NCBI GenBank assembly: GCA_001048675.1
Contig: CCKK01000002.1
Span: 310,001-374,000, forward strand
DNA length: 64,000 nucleotides
Source: Vibrio diabolicus
GTDB lineage: Bacteria > Pseudomonadota > Gammaproteobacteria > Enterobacterales > Vibrionaceae
Direction of reading: 5' to 3'
Shown here one piece after another: positions 55,331 through 64,000 of the stretch (the stretch's first letter is position 1; the number at the start of each line of letters is the position of its first letter). Under the pieces are notes generated by a model, which was not told the DNA's origin, ran no database searches, and was given only the letters and a program-made list of their open reading frames with translations. The translations under genes were made by a program, and so were the position numbers.

Positions 55331-56542
55331 ATGATGGAAAAAGTATTTATCGTAGCGGCGAAGCGCACTCCAATTGGTGCCTTTGGTGGCAGTCTTAAAA
55401 ATACCTCTGCTGGCAACTTGGCAGCAGTAGCGATTAAAGGCGCGTTAGAAGCGGCAAAGTTGACTGGTGATAAGATTGATGAGGTGATTGTTGGCAACGT
55501 TGTCGGCGCAGGTCAAGGCATGGGAGTCGGTCGTCAGGCGGCATTGTTCGCTGGGATTCCGGACGCGGTTCCTGCGTATGGTGTAAACATGGTTTGCGGC
55601 AGTGGCATGAAAACCGTCATGGATGCGGTTTCACATATCCGTAGTGGTGATACAGAGATTGTTGTTGCAGCAGGTGTTGAGGTCATGTCTCAGATTCCGT
55701 TTGCCGCGCCAAGTAGTATTCGTGATGGCAACAAAATGGGCAACCTAGAGCTGAAAGACCTGCTCGTAGCGGACGGTTTAACCGACGTTTATAACCAATA
55801 TCACATGGGTGTGACGGCAGAAAACGTTGCAAAAGAAATCGGCTTAACCCGTCAACAGCAAGACGAGTATGCGCTGTCTAGCCAACAGAAAGCGGTGGCG
55901 GCAATCGAAGCGGGTAAATTCAAAGACGAAATTGTGCCCGTAGAAGTAAAGCAACGCCGTGAAACGGTGCTATTCGATACCGACGAATACCCAAAGGCTA
56001 ATGCGACTATGGAAGCGTTAAGCAAGTTGCGCCCTGCTTTTGACCGTGAAGGCACTGTGACTGCGGGGAATGCATCAGGTATTAACGATGGTGCGAGTGC
56101 AATTATCGTCGCGTCTGAGAGCGCAGTTAAAGCGCATGGACTCACGCCTATTGCTGAGATCGTAAGCTATGCGCAATCGGGGCTTGATCCGAAAATCATG
56201 GGTCTAGGTCCAGTGGAGTCAGTCAATAAAGCATTAGCAAAAGCAGAATTAACGGTAAACGACATTGACGTTTACGAGTTAAACGAAGCATTTGCCGCGC
56301 AAGCACTTGGCGTGATTCATCAGTTGGCGGAAACCAACCAAGTTCCCGTTAACGCGATTCAAGATAAAGCGAACTTTAATGGTGGTGCTATCGCGCTAGG
56401 TCACCCACTTGGTGCATCGGGCAACCGAATCTTAGTGACGCTTGTTCACGAGCTTCATAAGCAAAATGGTCAATATGGTGTCGCATCACTTTGTGTGGGC
56501 GGCGGCATGGGGACGGCTGTGGTTATAAAAGCAGTTAAGTAA
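55331..56542 (+). CDS. phaA: Acetyl-CoA acetyltransferase (beta-ketothiolase)
   Basis: 403 residues of the thiolase family. Acyl-accepting Cys lies in NMVCGSGMK (about residue 90), and the C-terminal active-site motifs GGAIALGHPLGASG and CVGGGMGTA are present. Condenses two acetyl-CoA to acetoacetyl-CoA, the first step of PHB synthesis. Starts 9 bases after phaB; AGGAGAG precedes tandem ATGs (55331 and 55334). Confidence 0.95.
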   Translation: MMEKVFIVAAKRTPIGAFGGSLKNTSAGNLAAVAIKGALEAAKLTGDKIDEVIVGNVVGAGQGMGVGRQAALFAGIPDAVPAYGVNMVCGSGMKTVMDAVSHIRSGDTEIVVAAGVEVMSQIPFAAPSSIRDGNKMGNLELKDLLVADGLTDVYNQYHMGVTAENVAKEIGLTRQQQDEYALSSQQKAVAAIEAGKFKDEIVPVEVKQRRETVLFDTDEYPKANATMEALSKLRPAFDREGTVTAGNASGINDGASAIIVASESAVKAHGLTPIAEIVSYAQSGLDPKIMGLGPVESVNKALAKAELTVNDIDVYELNEAFAAQALGVIHQLAETNQVPVNAIQDKANFNGGAIALGHPLGASGNRILVTLVHELHKQNGQYGVASLCVGGGMGTAVVIKAVK

Positions 56543-56586
56543 TTATTTAAACGGACATTTTTAATTCTTTCTCTAGGAGATAAACC

Positions 56587-56934
56587 ATGTACACAGATTT
56601 CTTCAAAACCTTTAGCGATCAAACTGAAAAAAATCTAGAACCTTACTTGAAGTTCAACAAGCTAGTGACAAAAAACGTAGAAGTGTTGACTGAGCTTCAA
56701 CTGAACGCAATTCGTACTTACAGCGAAGTGGGTCTGAACCAAATGAAAGCGGCATCAGAAATCAAAGACGTAACGTCATTGACTGCTTTCAACAGCCAGC
56801 AACTAAGCGTTCTTACTAAGCTTTCTCAACAAATGATGGACGACAGCAACAAGCTTCAAGCTATTGCAAAGGAGTTCAAAGAAGACGTTGAGAAAATGAC
56901 TTCGGAAAATCTAAAGACTGTTACTCCAGCGTAA
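56587..56934 (+). CDS. phaP: Phasin, PHA granule-associated protein
   Basis: 115 residues, helical, phasin_2-type (YTDFFKTFSDQTEKNLEPYL, LNAIRTYSEVGLNQMKAASE). Coats polyhydroxybutyrate granules. It has a strong ribosome site (TAGGAG) and lies between phaA and phaC; a strong terminator-like hairpin after it suggests that phasin is made in excess over the synthase. Confidence 0.92.
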   Translation: MYTDFFKTFSDQTEKNLEPYLKFNKLVTKNVEVLTELQLNAIRTYSEVGLNQMKAASEIKDVTSLTAFNSQQLSVLTKLSQQMMDDSNKLQAIAKEFKEDVEKMTSENLKTVTPA

Positions 56935-56947
56935 TTTGTCCGATTCT

Positions 56948-56994
56948 CGCCGCCTTAGGGTCTCTAGACCCTAATTTGGGCGGCGTTGTTTTTT
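56948..56994 (+). terminator. Strong hairpin with T-run between phaP and phaC
   Basis: Outer stem CGCCGCC / GGCGGCG encloses a perfect inner stem TTAGGGTCT / AGACCCTAA with a 2-base loop, followed by TTGTTTTTT. It ends about 20 bases before the phaC ATG, so it should reduce phaC transcription by partial termination or mRNA processing. Confidence 0.85.
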
Positions 56995-57014
56995 CCGAAT
57001 ATAGGAGTAAGACT

Positions 57015-58790
57015 ATGTTTCAGCACTTCTTTTCGGACTATCTTGTACAGCTTCAACAAACCAATCAACAGTGGTGGCATGATTTCGAAGTGAACAAGGC
57101 AGTCGTGAACTCTCCTTTAAATAAGGCCATGCAAGAAGTGAACTTGGAAGACACTGCCAAACTCTTCGAACAAGCTGTAAATCAACCTGCTGCGATCTTA
57201 AAACTGCAAGCAGAATGGTGGGAGCAGCAGCTACAAATTTGGCAGAATGTCGCGTTGGCGGGTAACCAAAAACAGGTCATTGAAGCAGAAAAAGGGGACA
57301 AGCGTTTTTCTAATGAAGCGTGGCAAAATGAGGTGATGTATAGCTTCATTAAGCAATCCTACCTGTTATTCAGCAAGACTTATTTAGATACAATTGAGTC
57401 ACTCGAAGGTTTGGATGAAAAATCTAAAGAGCGAATACTTTTCTTTTCTCGTCAAGCCATCAATGCACTTTCCCCTTCGAATTTCATCGCGACGAATCCA
57501 GAACTCTTGAAACTGACACTTGAGCAAAACGGTCAAAACCTTCTGGCTGGCTTAGAGCAGTTAAAAGAAGACGTTGAGTCCAGCGCGGACATTTTGAAAA
57601 TTCGTATGACGAATAACAATGCATTCCGCGTGGGTGATGACGTTGCGACCACTCCGGGCGATGTGGTTTTTCAAAACGAATTGTTTGAGTTGATTCAATA
57701 TCGACCTCTAACAGAGAAAGTGAATGCGACGCCACTGCTCATCGTTCCGCCTTTCATTAATAAATACTACATCCTTGACTTAACAGCGAAGAACTCAATG
57801 GTTCGATGGTTGCTAGAGCAGGGACATAGCGTATTTATGATGTCTTGGCGTAACCCAGGCAAGGCACAAGCGCATGTAGAGTTTGGTGACTATGTGACAG
57901 AAGGCGTCGTCAAAGCCGTCGCGGCAATTGAAGATATAACGGGCCAAGAGCAAATCAACGCGGCTGGTTACTGTATCGGTGGTACGGTTCTGGCGAGCAC
58001 GGTTGCGTACTATGCGGCAAAACGTATGAAGAAGCGTATTAAATCAGCGACTTTCTTCACCACATTGCTCGACTTTTCTCAGCCAGGCGAAGTTGGCGCG
58101 TACATCAATGACACCATTGTGAGTGCAATTGAGGCGCAAAACAACGCAAAAGGGTATATGGACGGTCGTTCATTAAGCGTCACATTCAGCTTACTGCGTG
58201 AAAACAGCTTGTACTGGAACTACTATGTCGACAACTACTTGAAGGGCAACAGCCCAGTCGATTTTGACTTGTTGTACTGGAATAGTGACAGTACCAACGT
58301 GAGTGCTGCCTCCCATAACTTCTTGCTTCGTGAGCTCTATTTAGAGAATAAGCTAGTGCAAGACAAAGGCGTCAAAATTGGTGGGGTATGGATTGACCTA
58401 AACAAGATCAAAATTCCTAGCTATTTCGTATCAACGAAAGAAGACCATATAGCGTTATGGCAGGGAACTTATCGTGGTGCCCTGAACACTGGTGGCAACA
58501 AAACGTTTGTTCTCGGTGAGTCGGGTCATATTGCGGGTATCGTGAACCCTCCAGCGAAAAATAAGTATGGTTATTGGTTGAACGATACTTTGGATGATTC
58601 GGCTGACGAGTGGTTGAATAATGCCGAGCACAAAGAGGGGTCGTGGTGGACACATTGGAATGAATGGCTACTTCAATTCAATCCTAAAGAGCAAGTCGAA
58701 CCATTCCCTATTGGCTCGGAAGATCACCCAGCAATCGATGAAGCTCCAGGGCAATACGTCAAGCAGGTTCTGCCAGTAAAAGAATCTTAA
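57015..58790 (+). CDS. phaC: Polyhydroxyalkanoate synthase, class I
   Basis: 591 residues from the ATG at 57015 (GGAG seven bases upstream). The lipase-like box GYCIGG places the catalytic Cys at 320, with the usual Asp and His in the C-terminal half (TKEDHIALW and ESGHIAGIVN). Polymerises (R)-3-hydroxybutyryl-CoA to PHB. Size and the absence of phaE point to class I, though the N-terminal 170 residues are divergent, as in other vibrios. Last gene of the operon; terminator at 58814-58840. Confidence 0.95.
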   Translation: MFQHFFSDYLVQLQQTNQQWWHDFEVNKAVVNSPLNKAMQEVNLEDTAKLFEQAVNQPAAILKLQAEWWEQQLQIWQNVALAGNQKQVIEAEKGDKRFSNEAWQNEVMYSFIKQSYLLFSKTYLDTIESLEGLDEKSKERILFFSRQAINALSPSNFIATNPELLKLTLEQNGQNLLAGLEQLKEDVESSADILKIRMTNNNAFRVGDDVATTPGDVVFQNELFELIQYRPLTEKVNATPLLIVPPFINKYYILDLTAKNSMVRWLLEQGHSVFMMSWRNPGKAQAHVEFGDYVTEGVVKAVAAIEDITGQEQINAAGYCIGGTVLASTVAYYAAKRMKKRIKSATFFTTLLDFSQPGEVGAYINDTIVSAIEAQNNAKGYMDGRSLSVTFSLLRENSLYWNYYVDNYLKGNSPVDFDLLYWNSDSTNVSAASHNFLLRELYLENKLVQDKGVKIGGVWIDLNKIKIPSYFVSTKEDHIALWQGTYRGALNTGGNKTFVLGESGHIAGIVNPPAKNKYGYWLNDTLDDSADEWLNNAEHKEGSWWTHWNEWLLQFNPKEQVEPFPIGSEDHPAIDEAPGQYVKQVLPVKES

Positions 58791-58813
58791 ACAACTCCCT
58801 ATAGCAGTAAATT

Positions 58814-58840
58814 TTAGCGACCTTTATGGTCGCTTTTTTT
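58814..58840 (+). terminator. Terminator after phaC
   Basis: Stem GCGACC / GGTCGC with loop TTTAT then TTTTTTT; 24 bases past the phaC stop. Confidence 0.85.
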
Positions 58841-58994
58841 GGTTCGTTACTGACTACCTTATTACACCGATTGAATATATGTATCGGTTGAGGACATTTT
58901 GGGCCGAAAGTGACGGTGAATAAAAAAGCGCCGAGTAGATACTCAGCGCTTAGTGTCAACAAATAGGCAAGTTGACGGGTAGAAGTGCGTTACA

Positions 58995-59129
58995 TTACAC
59001 CTCTTTATCCTTACCAAATGACAGTAGCCAGAGAGAGATTGCTGCTACTGCCACAAAGCCGGAAAGAATAATCACAGGCATGGCGCTATAGCCAAGGATA
59101 TGCCAAATTACAGATTCTAAAGTACTCAT
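58995..59129 (-). CDS. 44-residue membrane protein (TIGR02808-type) downstream of napC
   Basis: Too short for most gene finders. Sequence begins MSTLESVIWHILGYSAMPVI and ends SLWLLSFGKDKEV; one long hydrophobic helix (about 8-37). AAGGAG lies seven bases before the ATG and overlaps the napC stop, so it is translationally coupled to the nap operon. I recognise it as the short-protein family TIGR02808 found near nap genes in vibrios and relatives. A small NapE-like accessory role is inference. Confidence 0.85.
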   Translation of the reverse strand: MSTLESVIWHILGYSAMPVIILSGFVAVAAISLWLLSFGKDKEV

Positions 59130-59140
59130 GGGAAGTCTCC

Positions 59141-59719
59141 TTAGTGCCAGCCTTCAACGCCGCTCATGTCCGGTAGTTTGTGCGCGATGCCTTTGTGACA
59201 ATCTACGCAGGTTTTCTCTCCAGAAGCTAGCGCAGTAGAGTGCTGCTCCGCTGCTCGTGAGCCTTGTTGAGAGTAATCCATGTAATCAAACTCGTGACAG
59301 TTACGACACTCAAGAGAGTCATTCTTTTTCATTCGCGCCCACTCTCGTTCAGCAAGGTGTCCTCGACGCTCTTGGAACTTCTCTGGTGTATCGATAGTAC
59401 GCAGAACATAGTGAGCGAATAGCTCTTTGGATGCTTGTACTTTACGAACGATCTTATCTGTCCATTCATGAGGAACGTGACAGTCTGAGCAGATGGCACG
59501 AACACCAGAACGGTTAGAGTAGTGAATTGTTTCTTGAATTTCAGCAACGATTGGTGCGTGACAGCCAGAACAGAACTCTTCTGTGTTGGTTGCCTCCATA
59601 CCTGTGTTGAATGCGCCCCAAAACAAAAGACCGCCAGCAAAACCTAAGAACAAAACCACACCAGCGGCAGCTTTACTTGGGTTCTTCAGTCTTTTCCAAA
59701 ACGCTTTAAGTATTTTCAT
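59141..59719 (-). CDS. napC: Tetraheme cytochrome c NapC
   Basis: 192 residues, NapC/NirT family. One N-terminal membrane helix (about 16-35) and four CxxCH sites: CSGCH, CSDCH, CRNCH and CVDCH. Takes electrons from the quinol pool and passes them to NapAB in the periplasm. As no napG or napH is present, NapC is the only quinol oxidase of this operon seen here. Confidence 0.96.
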   Translation of the reverse strand: MKILKAFWKRLKNPSKAAAGVVLFLGFAGGLLFWGAFNTGMEATNTEEFCSGCHAPIVAEIQETIHYSNRSGVRAICSDCHVPHEWTDKIVRKVQASKELFAHYVLRTIDTPEKFQERRGHLAEREWARMKKNDSLECRNCHEFDYMDYSQQGSRAAEQHSTALASGEKTCVDCHKGIAHKLPDMSGVEGWH

Positions 59720-59747
59720 AAATAACCTCTTCGTACTCGCGTTTCAA

Positions 59748-60206
59748 TTACTGAAGCGAATCAACTGCCTCGAACTTGTTTTCAACTAGTGGCTTAGCAT
59801 TAGTTTGCGGCACGTGGCATTGCAAACAGAAGTAACGACGAGGAGACATATCCGCCAATACAGCATCTTCTCGGTTTACATAGTGCGTTACGCTAATTTT
59901 AGTCGCGCCTGACTCTTTTGCATTTTTCCAGCTGTGGCACGCAAGACACTTATTAGCATTTAACGACACTTCGTAGTGACGGATGCTGTGTGGGATCAAC
60001 GGTGGTTGATAAACAAAGCTATCTTCAACAATCTGATCTTTAGGGAAGTCTTTGAACTCATCTGCTGGGCGTGTGTCTTCCAATTGAGACATCCCACGTA
60101 GAGACTCTAGACCGCCAATACCACCTGGATTATCTAACTCAGCTTGCGCAATGCCTGTCACTAAAGCACCTACAGATAAAAGTGCGACAAGTAATTTTTT
60201 CATCAT
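59748..60206 (-). CDS. napB: Diheme cytochrome c NapB
   Basis: 152 residues. Signal peptide about 1-22 (LSVGALVTGIAQA). Two heme sites, CLACH and CLQCH, plus the conserved PPLIPHSIRHYEVSLNANKC segment. Periplasmic electron-transfer subunit of the NapAB nitrate reductase, 28 bases upstream of napC. Confidence 0.96.
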   Translation of the reverse strand: MMKKLLVALLSVGALVTGIAQAELDNPGGIGGLESLRGMSQLEDTRPADEFKDFPKDQIVEDSFVYQPPLIPHSIRHYEVSLNANKCLACHSWKNAKESGATKISVTHYVNREDAVLADMSPRRYFCLQCHVPQTNAKPLVENKFEAVDSLQ

Positions 60207-60281
60207 TTCATCTCCGCCTTTATGGCTTAAATTCTTTATTAGGCCGCCATAGTGACGGCCGTAGCATTCGGTATCTGAAGG

Positions 60282-62771
60282 TTAAGCAATCTTAGTGATT
60301 TTGACTGGACACTTCTTAAAGTCTGTCTGTTTAGACAGTGGGTCAGTCGCATCTAGGATGAGCTTATTAATCAAAATACGTGCATCAAAGAACGGTACGA
60401 ATACCAAACCTTTTGGCGGACGGTTACGACCGCGAGTTTCAACACGAACGCGTACTTCGCCGCGTTTGTTTGCCATGAGTACTTCTTCACCACGACGAAC
60501 GTTACGCGCTTTTGCGTCTTCAGGGTGCATGTAACACACTGCGTCTGGTACTGCTTTGTATAGCTCAGGTACACGACGAGTCATGGTGCCTGTGTGCCAA
60601 TGTTCAAGAACACGGCCAGTACATAGCCACATATCAAACTCATCGTTTGGCACTTCTGGTGGCGCTTCATATGGTGCAGAGATAATCTTCGCTTTGCCGT
60701 CAGCATTGCCGTAGAAATCCCAACCAGAACCTTCTTTTGCGTATGGGTCAGAACCTTCTTTAAAGCGCCATTGTGTTTCCTTACCATCAACAACTGGCCA
60801 ACGTAGACCACGCACTTCATGGTAACGGTCGTATGGTGCTAAATCATGCCCGTGACCGCGGCCAAACGTTGCGTATTCCTCAAACAGACCTTTTTGAACA
60901 TAGAAACCGAAGTGGTGGGCATCGTCATTCAATTCGCGAGCTTCTTCGATAGGGAACTTGTCGACATTACCATTGCGGTATAGTACGTCGTACATGGTTT
61001 TACCACGGTACTGAGGCGCTTTCGCTAGTAGCTCTTCAGGCCACACTTCTTCCATTTTGAAGCGTTTCGAGAACTCCATTAGCTGCCATAGGTCAGATTT
61101 TGCCTGACCGACCGTGCCCACTTGTTGGTACCAAGCCTGAGTACGACGCTCTGCGTTACCGTAAGCACCTTCTTTCTCAATCCACATTGCTGTTGGAAGA
61201 ATAAGGTCTGCTGCTTGCGCTGTCGCTGTTGGGTATGGGTCAGACACAACGATGAAGTTTTCAGGGTTGCGGTAACCTGGAAGACGTTCAGTGTTGATGT
61301 TTGGACCCGCTTGCATGTTGTTGTTACATTGAACCCAGTAACAGTTCAGAACGCCGTCATTCAGCATACGGTCTTGTAATACGGCGTGGAAGCCAGGTTT
61401 TGGTGGAATCGTACCTTCTGGCAGTTTCCAGATATCTTCTGCAATCTTACGGTGTTTCGGGTTAGCTACTACCATGTCTGCAGGTAGACGGTGAGCGAAA
61501 GTACCAACCTCACGAGCGGTACCACACGCAGATGGTTGACCCGTTAGTGAGAATGGGCTGTTACCTGGAGTTGAGATCTTACCGGTTAGTAGGTGGATGT
61601 TGTAAACCAAGTTATTCATCCACACGCCACGAGTATGTTGGTTCATACCCATTGTCCAAAGTGACATTACTTTTGTATTTGGATTGGCGTATTGCTTCGC
61701 AAGCTCGATAAGCTTCTCTTTTTCAACACCAGAGATTTCAGAGGCTTTCTCAGCTGTGTAAGGTGCAACAGACTTTTTGTACTCTTCGAAAGAGATAGAC
61801 GTTAGTTTGCCTGAGTTAGGATTCTTCGCTGCTTTTTGTAGCGGATCATCGTCACGTAGGCCGTAACCGATGTCGGTATCTGCTTGAGTGAAGTTAGTGT
61901 GCTTGTTTACGAAGTCCCAGTTTACCGCATCGTTTTCGATGATGTAGTTCGCGATGAAGTTAGCAATCGCTAGGTCAGACTGTGGATTAAAAATGTAGCC
62001 GTGATCTGCCAACTCAAATGAACGGTGGTAGTAAGTAGAAAGCACGTTCACTTTAACGTGAGGGTGACTTAGGCGACGGTCAGTAATACGAGTCCATAGA
62101 ACAGGGTGCATCTCTGCCATGTTCGAGCCCCATAGAACGAATGCGTCTGCGTTCTCAAAGTCATCGTAACAACCCATCGGCTCATCGATACCGAATGCGC
62201 GCATAAAGCCAACTACAGCAGAAGCCATACAGTGACGAGCGTTTGGATCAATGTTGTTTGAACGGAAGCCCGCTTTCATTAGCTTTGACGCAGCGTAGCC
62301 TTCCATTACTGTCCATTGGCCTGAGCCAAACATACCTACGCTTGTTGGACCTTTTTTCTCGAGGGAAGCTTTCCATTTCTCAGCCATGATGTCGAAAGCG
62401 TCATCCCAAGAGATAGGTGTAAATTCACCGTCTTTGTGGAATTTGCCATCTTTCATTCTCAGCATCGGCTGGGTCAGACGGTCTTGACCGTACATGATCT
62501 TAGAAAGGAAGTAGCCTTTAATACAGTTTAGGCCTTTGTTTACTGGTGCTTCTGGGTCACCCTGTGTTGCTACCACTTTACCATTTTGAGTACCAACAAG
62601 AACAGAACAGCCTGTACCACAGAAACGACAAGGTGCTTTGTCCCATGTGATTTTGGTTTGATCAGAGCTTGCAATCAGGTTGGCTGCAGATGCTGGTAGT
62701 GTCACACCTGCGACAGCAGCAGCTGATGCAGCCGCGTTTGCTTTCACAAACGCACGTCTTGTCATTTTCAT
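60282..62771 (-). CDS. napA: Periplasmic nitrate reductase NapA, catalytic subunit
   Basis: 829 residues. Twin-arginine signal [20 protein letters not shown] at the start; [4Fe-4S] motif [12 protein letters not shown] (about 47-58) with CIKGYF later; Mo-bis-MGD ligand Cys in [15 protein letters not shown] (about 178-192). C-terminal domain ends with the CPVKITKIA segment. Reduces nitrate to nitrite. NapD, encoded just upstream (overlap of 4 bases), chaperones its Tat export. Confidence 0.98.
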   Translation of the reverse strand: MKMTRRAFVKANAAASAAAVAGVTLPASAANLIASSDQTKITWDKAPCRFCGTGCSVLVGTQNGKVVATQGDPEAPVNKGLNCIKGYFLSKIMYGQDRLTQPMLRMKDGKFHKDGEFTPISWDDAFDIMAEKWKASLEKKGPTSVGMFGSGQWTVMEGYAASKLMKAGFRSNNIDPNARHCMASAVVGFMRAFGIDEPMGCYDDFENADAFVLWGSNMAEMHPVLWTRITDRRLSHPHVKVNVLSTYYHRSFELADHGYIFNPQSDLAIANFIANYIIENDAVNWDFVNKHTNFTQADTDIGYGLRDDDPLQKAAKNPNSGKLTSISFEEYKKSVAPYTAEKASEISGVEKEKLIELAKQYANPNTKVMSLWTMGMNQHTRGVWMNNLVYNIHLLTGKISTPGNSPFSLTGQPSACGTAREVGTFAHRLPADMVVANPKHRKIAEDIWKLPEGTIPPKPGFHAVLQDRMLNDGVLNCYWVQCNNNMQAGPNINTERLPGYRNPENFIVVSDPYPTATAQAADLILPTAMWIEKEGAYGNAERRTQAWYQQVGTVGQAKSDLWQLMEFSKRFKMEEVWPEELLAKAPQYRGKTMYDVLYRNGNVDKFPIEEARELNDDAHHFGFYVQKGLFEEYATFGRGHGHDLAPYDRYHEVRGLRWPVVDGKETQWRFKEGSDPYAKEGSGWDFYGNADGKAKIISAPYEAPPEVPNDEFDMWLCTGRVLEHWHTGTMTRRVPELYKAVPDAVCYMHPEDAKARNVRRGEEVLMANKRGEVRVRVETRGRNRPPKGLVFVPFFDARILINKLILDATDPLSKQTDFKKCPVKITKIA

Positions 62772-63076
62772 ACTTCACCCTCGATTTGGGAATGTTGTGT
62801 TCCAGTGTCTTCTTCATCCGTTTCTTCAAGCCCAGTTTCGATTTGGTGATAAACCAATACCGTGCTCAAGACATTCGGTAAATTGTTGATGGCATCGATA
62901 GTGTCTGTGATAAAACCTTGGTTTTCGGTTTCAAGCACGACGATAATCTTGCCTTCTGGACTGTCACCATAGATTTCCGCATTTTCATGTGCTTCGATCT
63001 GTTGTTTGATTTCGTCCAGATGTTCTGGCAGTACGTGTACTACCAAACTTGAAATATGCACTTCATTTAGTGACAT
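62768..63076 (-). CDS. napD: NapA maturation chaperone NapD
   Basis: 102 residues, small ferredoxin-like alpha/beta fold ([20 protein letters not shown], then [20 protein letters not shown]). Binds the NapA twin-arginine signal peptide and delays export until cofactor is inserted. Slightly longer than E. coli NapD (87), with an acidic tail. The end overlaps the napA start by 4 bases. Confidence 0.94.
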   Translation of the reverse strand: MSLNEVHISSLVVHVLPEHLDEIKQQIEAHENAEIYGDSPEGKIIVVLETENQGFITDTIDAINNLPNVLSTVLVYHQIETGLEETDEEDTGTQHSQIEGEV

Positions 63077-63117
63077 ATAGCTCTCTCATTTATTGCCTTT
63101 GGCCGACGACATACGGC

Positions 63118-63603
63118 TTAGGCTGTTATATTGCTCACATTGATGGATGAAGTCGGGCACACTGAAACACAGGCGCCGCAGCCGTTACACTCATCAAGGT
63201 CTAAATTGGGTTGTGCTACTTTCCCCAGCTCTAATTTGAACTGAATTGCCATTGGGTCGCACATATCCCCACAGCTTCGGCATTCGACATTTTGTTTTGC
63301 TAAGCAGCTATCGTTGATGCTTGCTTTCGCTTGCCAAGGTTGCTCTGTTTTTGGCAAGAAAAGGGGCTCAGGACAGGCGTCTGCACACTGATAACAAAAT
63401 GTACATTCATCAATAGAAAAATCGACCGAAGGGAATCCGCCATCACTTTTAGTTATAATCTTTGTTTCGCAGGCCTCAATGCATTTACCGCAGCGAGTGC
63501 AATCGTCCGTAAACTGTTCTGGCTTGGTTAACCAAGGCAAACGTACGGCGTTGTCGGGGTGCGCTTTTCTTGCAAAGAGTCTTCTTCTGGAAAGGTCTAC
63601 CAC
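63118..63603 (-). CDS. napF: Ferredoxin-type protein NapF
   Basis: 161 residues with three [4Fe-4S] motifs: CTRCGKCIEAC, CTFCYQCADACPEP and CNGCGACVSVCPTS, plus a further CRSCGDMC. Cytoplasmic, thought to help load the NapA iron-sulfur cluster. Starts with GTG at 63603, GAGGTG upstream. First gene of napFDABC; divergent from narQ across about 250 bases that hold the NarP and FNR-like sites. Confidence 0.95.
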   Translation of the reverse strand: MVDLSRRRLFARKAHPDNAVRLPWLTKPEQFTDDCTRCGKCIEACETKIITKSDGGFPSVDFSIDECTFCYQCADACPEPLFLPKTEQPWQAKASINDSCLAKQNVECRSCGDMCDPMAIQFKLELGKVAQPNLDLDECNGCGACVSVCPTSSINVSNITA

Positions 63604-63710
63604 TTAGTCACCTCGAAACTTGGAACCCAAACTAAGCATAGTCCACAATTTTCATTAATAAACTGTCATTTAAACTAACGAAATTGTAGTTTTTGACATA
63701 TTTGTATAAA

Positions 63711-63726
63711 TACCTCTTAGGAGGTA
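63711..63726. promoter_or_regulatory. NarP/NarL 7-2-7 site upstream of napF
   Basis: TACCTCT-TA-GGAGGTA: two inverted heptamers TACCTCT and TACCTCC with a 2-base gap, matching TACYYMT at 13 of 14 positions. It lies about 108-123 bases upstream of napF. The 7-2-7 arrangement is the only one NarP binds. Confidence 0.8.
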
Positions 63727-63740
63727 AATGGGATGCAATA

Positions 63741-63754
63741 TTGTTTTGGATCAA
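63741..63754. promoter_or_regulatory. FNR-like site between napF and narQ
   Basis: TTGTTTTGGATCAA, one mismatch from TTGAT-N4-ATCAA. Located between the NarP site and narQ, as expected for anaerobic control of nap. Confidence 0.6.
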
Positions 63755-63850
63755 TAAATTCCGTCGCAGGTGATCACATATTGATAAAGTTGAAAGGTAA
63801 TGGGTTCATTGCACGTACAAATAGGGTTGTTAATGGGCGAGGAACTCAGA

Positions 63851-64000
63851 TTGTTTAAAAATGTGAAAAAGTCAGTGACGCGCACGATTGCGTCCGCGAT
63901 GCTTCTTATTTTGCTGCTTTCAGTTGCTACGACTGGTTTTGCAATTTTTACGTTAGCGTCAAGCTTGAATGATGCAGAAGCCGTCAATGTTGCTGGCTCA
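63851..64000 (+). CDS. narQ: Nitrate/nitrite sensor kinase NarQ, 5' end only
   Basis: The first 50 residues are in the window. TTG start at 63851 with GAGGA seven bases upstream; an in-frame ATG at 63833 lacks a ribosome site. The chain FKNVKKSVTRTIASAMLLIL opens helix 1, and ASSLNDAEAVNVAGS is the nitrate-binding P-box of NarX/NarQ (periplasmic, just past helix 1). With NarP it should control the divergent nap operon. The rest lies outside. Confidence 0.93.
   Translation, partial: MFKNVKKSVTRTIASAMLLILLLSVATTGFAIFTLASSLNDAEAVNVAGS

Overview
The window is from a marine Vibrio of the Harveyi clade (V. parahaemolyticus / V. alginolyticus / V. harveyi type). The placement rests on a LuxP/LuxQ autoinducer-2 receptor pair, a Qrr quorum-sensing small RNA with its sigma-54 promoter and LuxO sites, a VemP arrest peptide ahead of a second SecDF set, a phaBAPC polyhydroxybutyrate operon and a napFDABC operon. 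From recall the gene content resembles the second chromosome of these species; that is inference. There are no rRNA or tRNA genes, no CRISPR array and no intact insertion sequence. Almost everything is compact, ordinary chromosomal coding DNA with many divergent regulator/target pairs.

Layout. 1-8.6 kb: edge of a small CBM48 glycogen-binding protein, a Cys-containing secreted protein, dsbA, a small lipoprotein, a DUF3429 protein and a periplasmic glutathione peroxidase, ribB behind an FMN riboswitch, an alpha/beta hydrolase, a lysophospholipid-transporter/acyltransferase fusion whose 5' end looks frameshifted, and an XRE regulator coupled to an HD hydrolase. 8.6-13.3 kb: codBA with a PurR-like box, then a Qrr sRNA transcribed from a sigma-54 promoter, then mgtE. 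13.4-22.2 kb: an ABC1 kinase, an HlyD/DUF3302 membrane pair divergent from an AraC regulator, two lipoproteins (one with degenerate RTX-like repeats) divergent from a two-component system with a periplasmic CxxC. 22.2-31 kb: PNPOx/MocR divergent pair, APC permease next to an Lrp-type regulator, LysR-LysE, two small membrane proteins and a long-form GAPDH.

31.4-44.3 kb: a hybrid sensor kinase, a MATE pump, TmaR (YeeX), YceH and a GIY-YIG protein, then luxPQ, then a MarR-HlyD-DUF2955 efflux operon with a CRP-like palindrome and two matching MarR-type operators. 44.3-53.6 kb: a PilZ protein, DMT transporter/Lrp pair, methyltransferase, hypothetical proteins, an SH3-domain protein, then vemP-secD2-secF2 with a leader that can fold over the secD start, and a LysE exporter. 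53.6-58.8 kb: a MITE-like element and the phaB-phaA-phaP-phaC operon. 59-64 kb: a 44-residue membrane protein, napC, napB, napA, napD, napF, and the divergent start of narQ with a NarP-type 7-2-7 site and an FNR-like site between.

How parts work together. LuxPQ senses AI-2; at low density its kinase activity (through LuxU and LuxO, not in this window) would switch on the qrr gene found here, and Qrr in turn controls the LuxR-type master regulator. A LuxR-like half box upstream of phaB is a weak candidate link to storage polymer. VemP senses Sec export activity by stalling and so controls the alternative SecDF. NarQ (with NarP) would govern the divergent nap operon.
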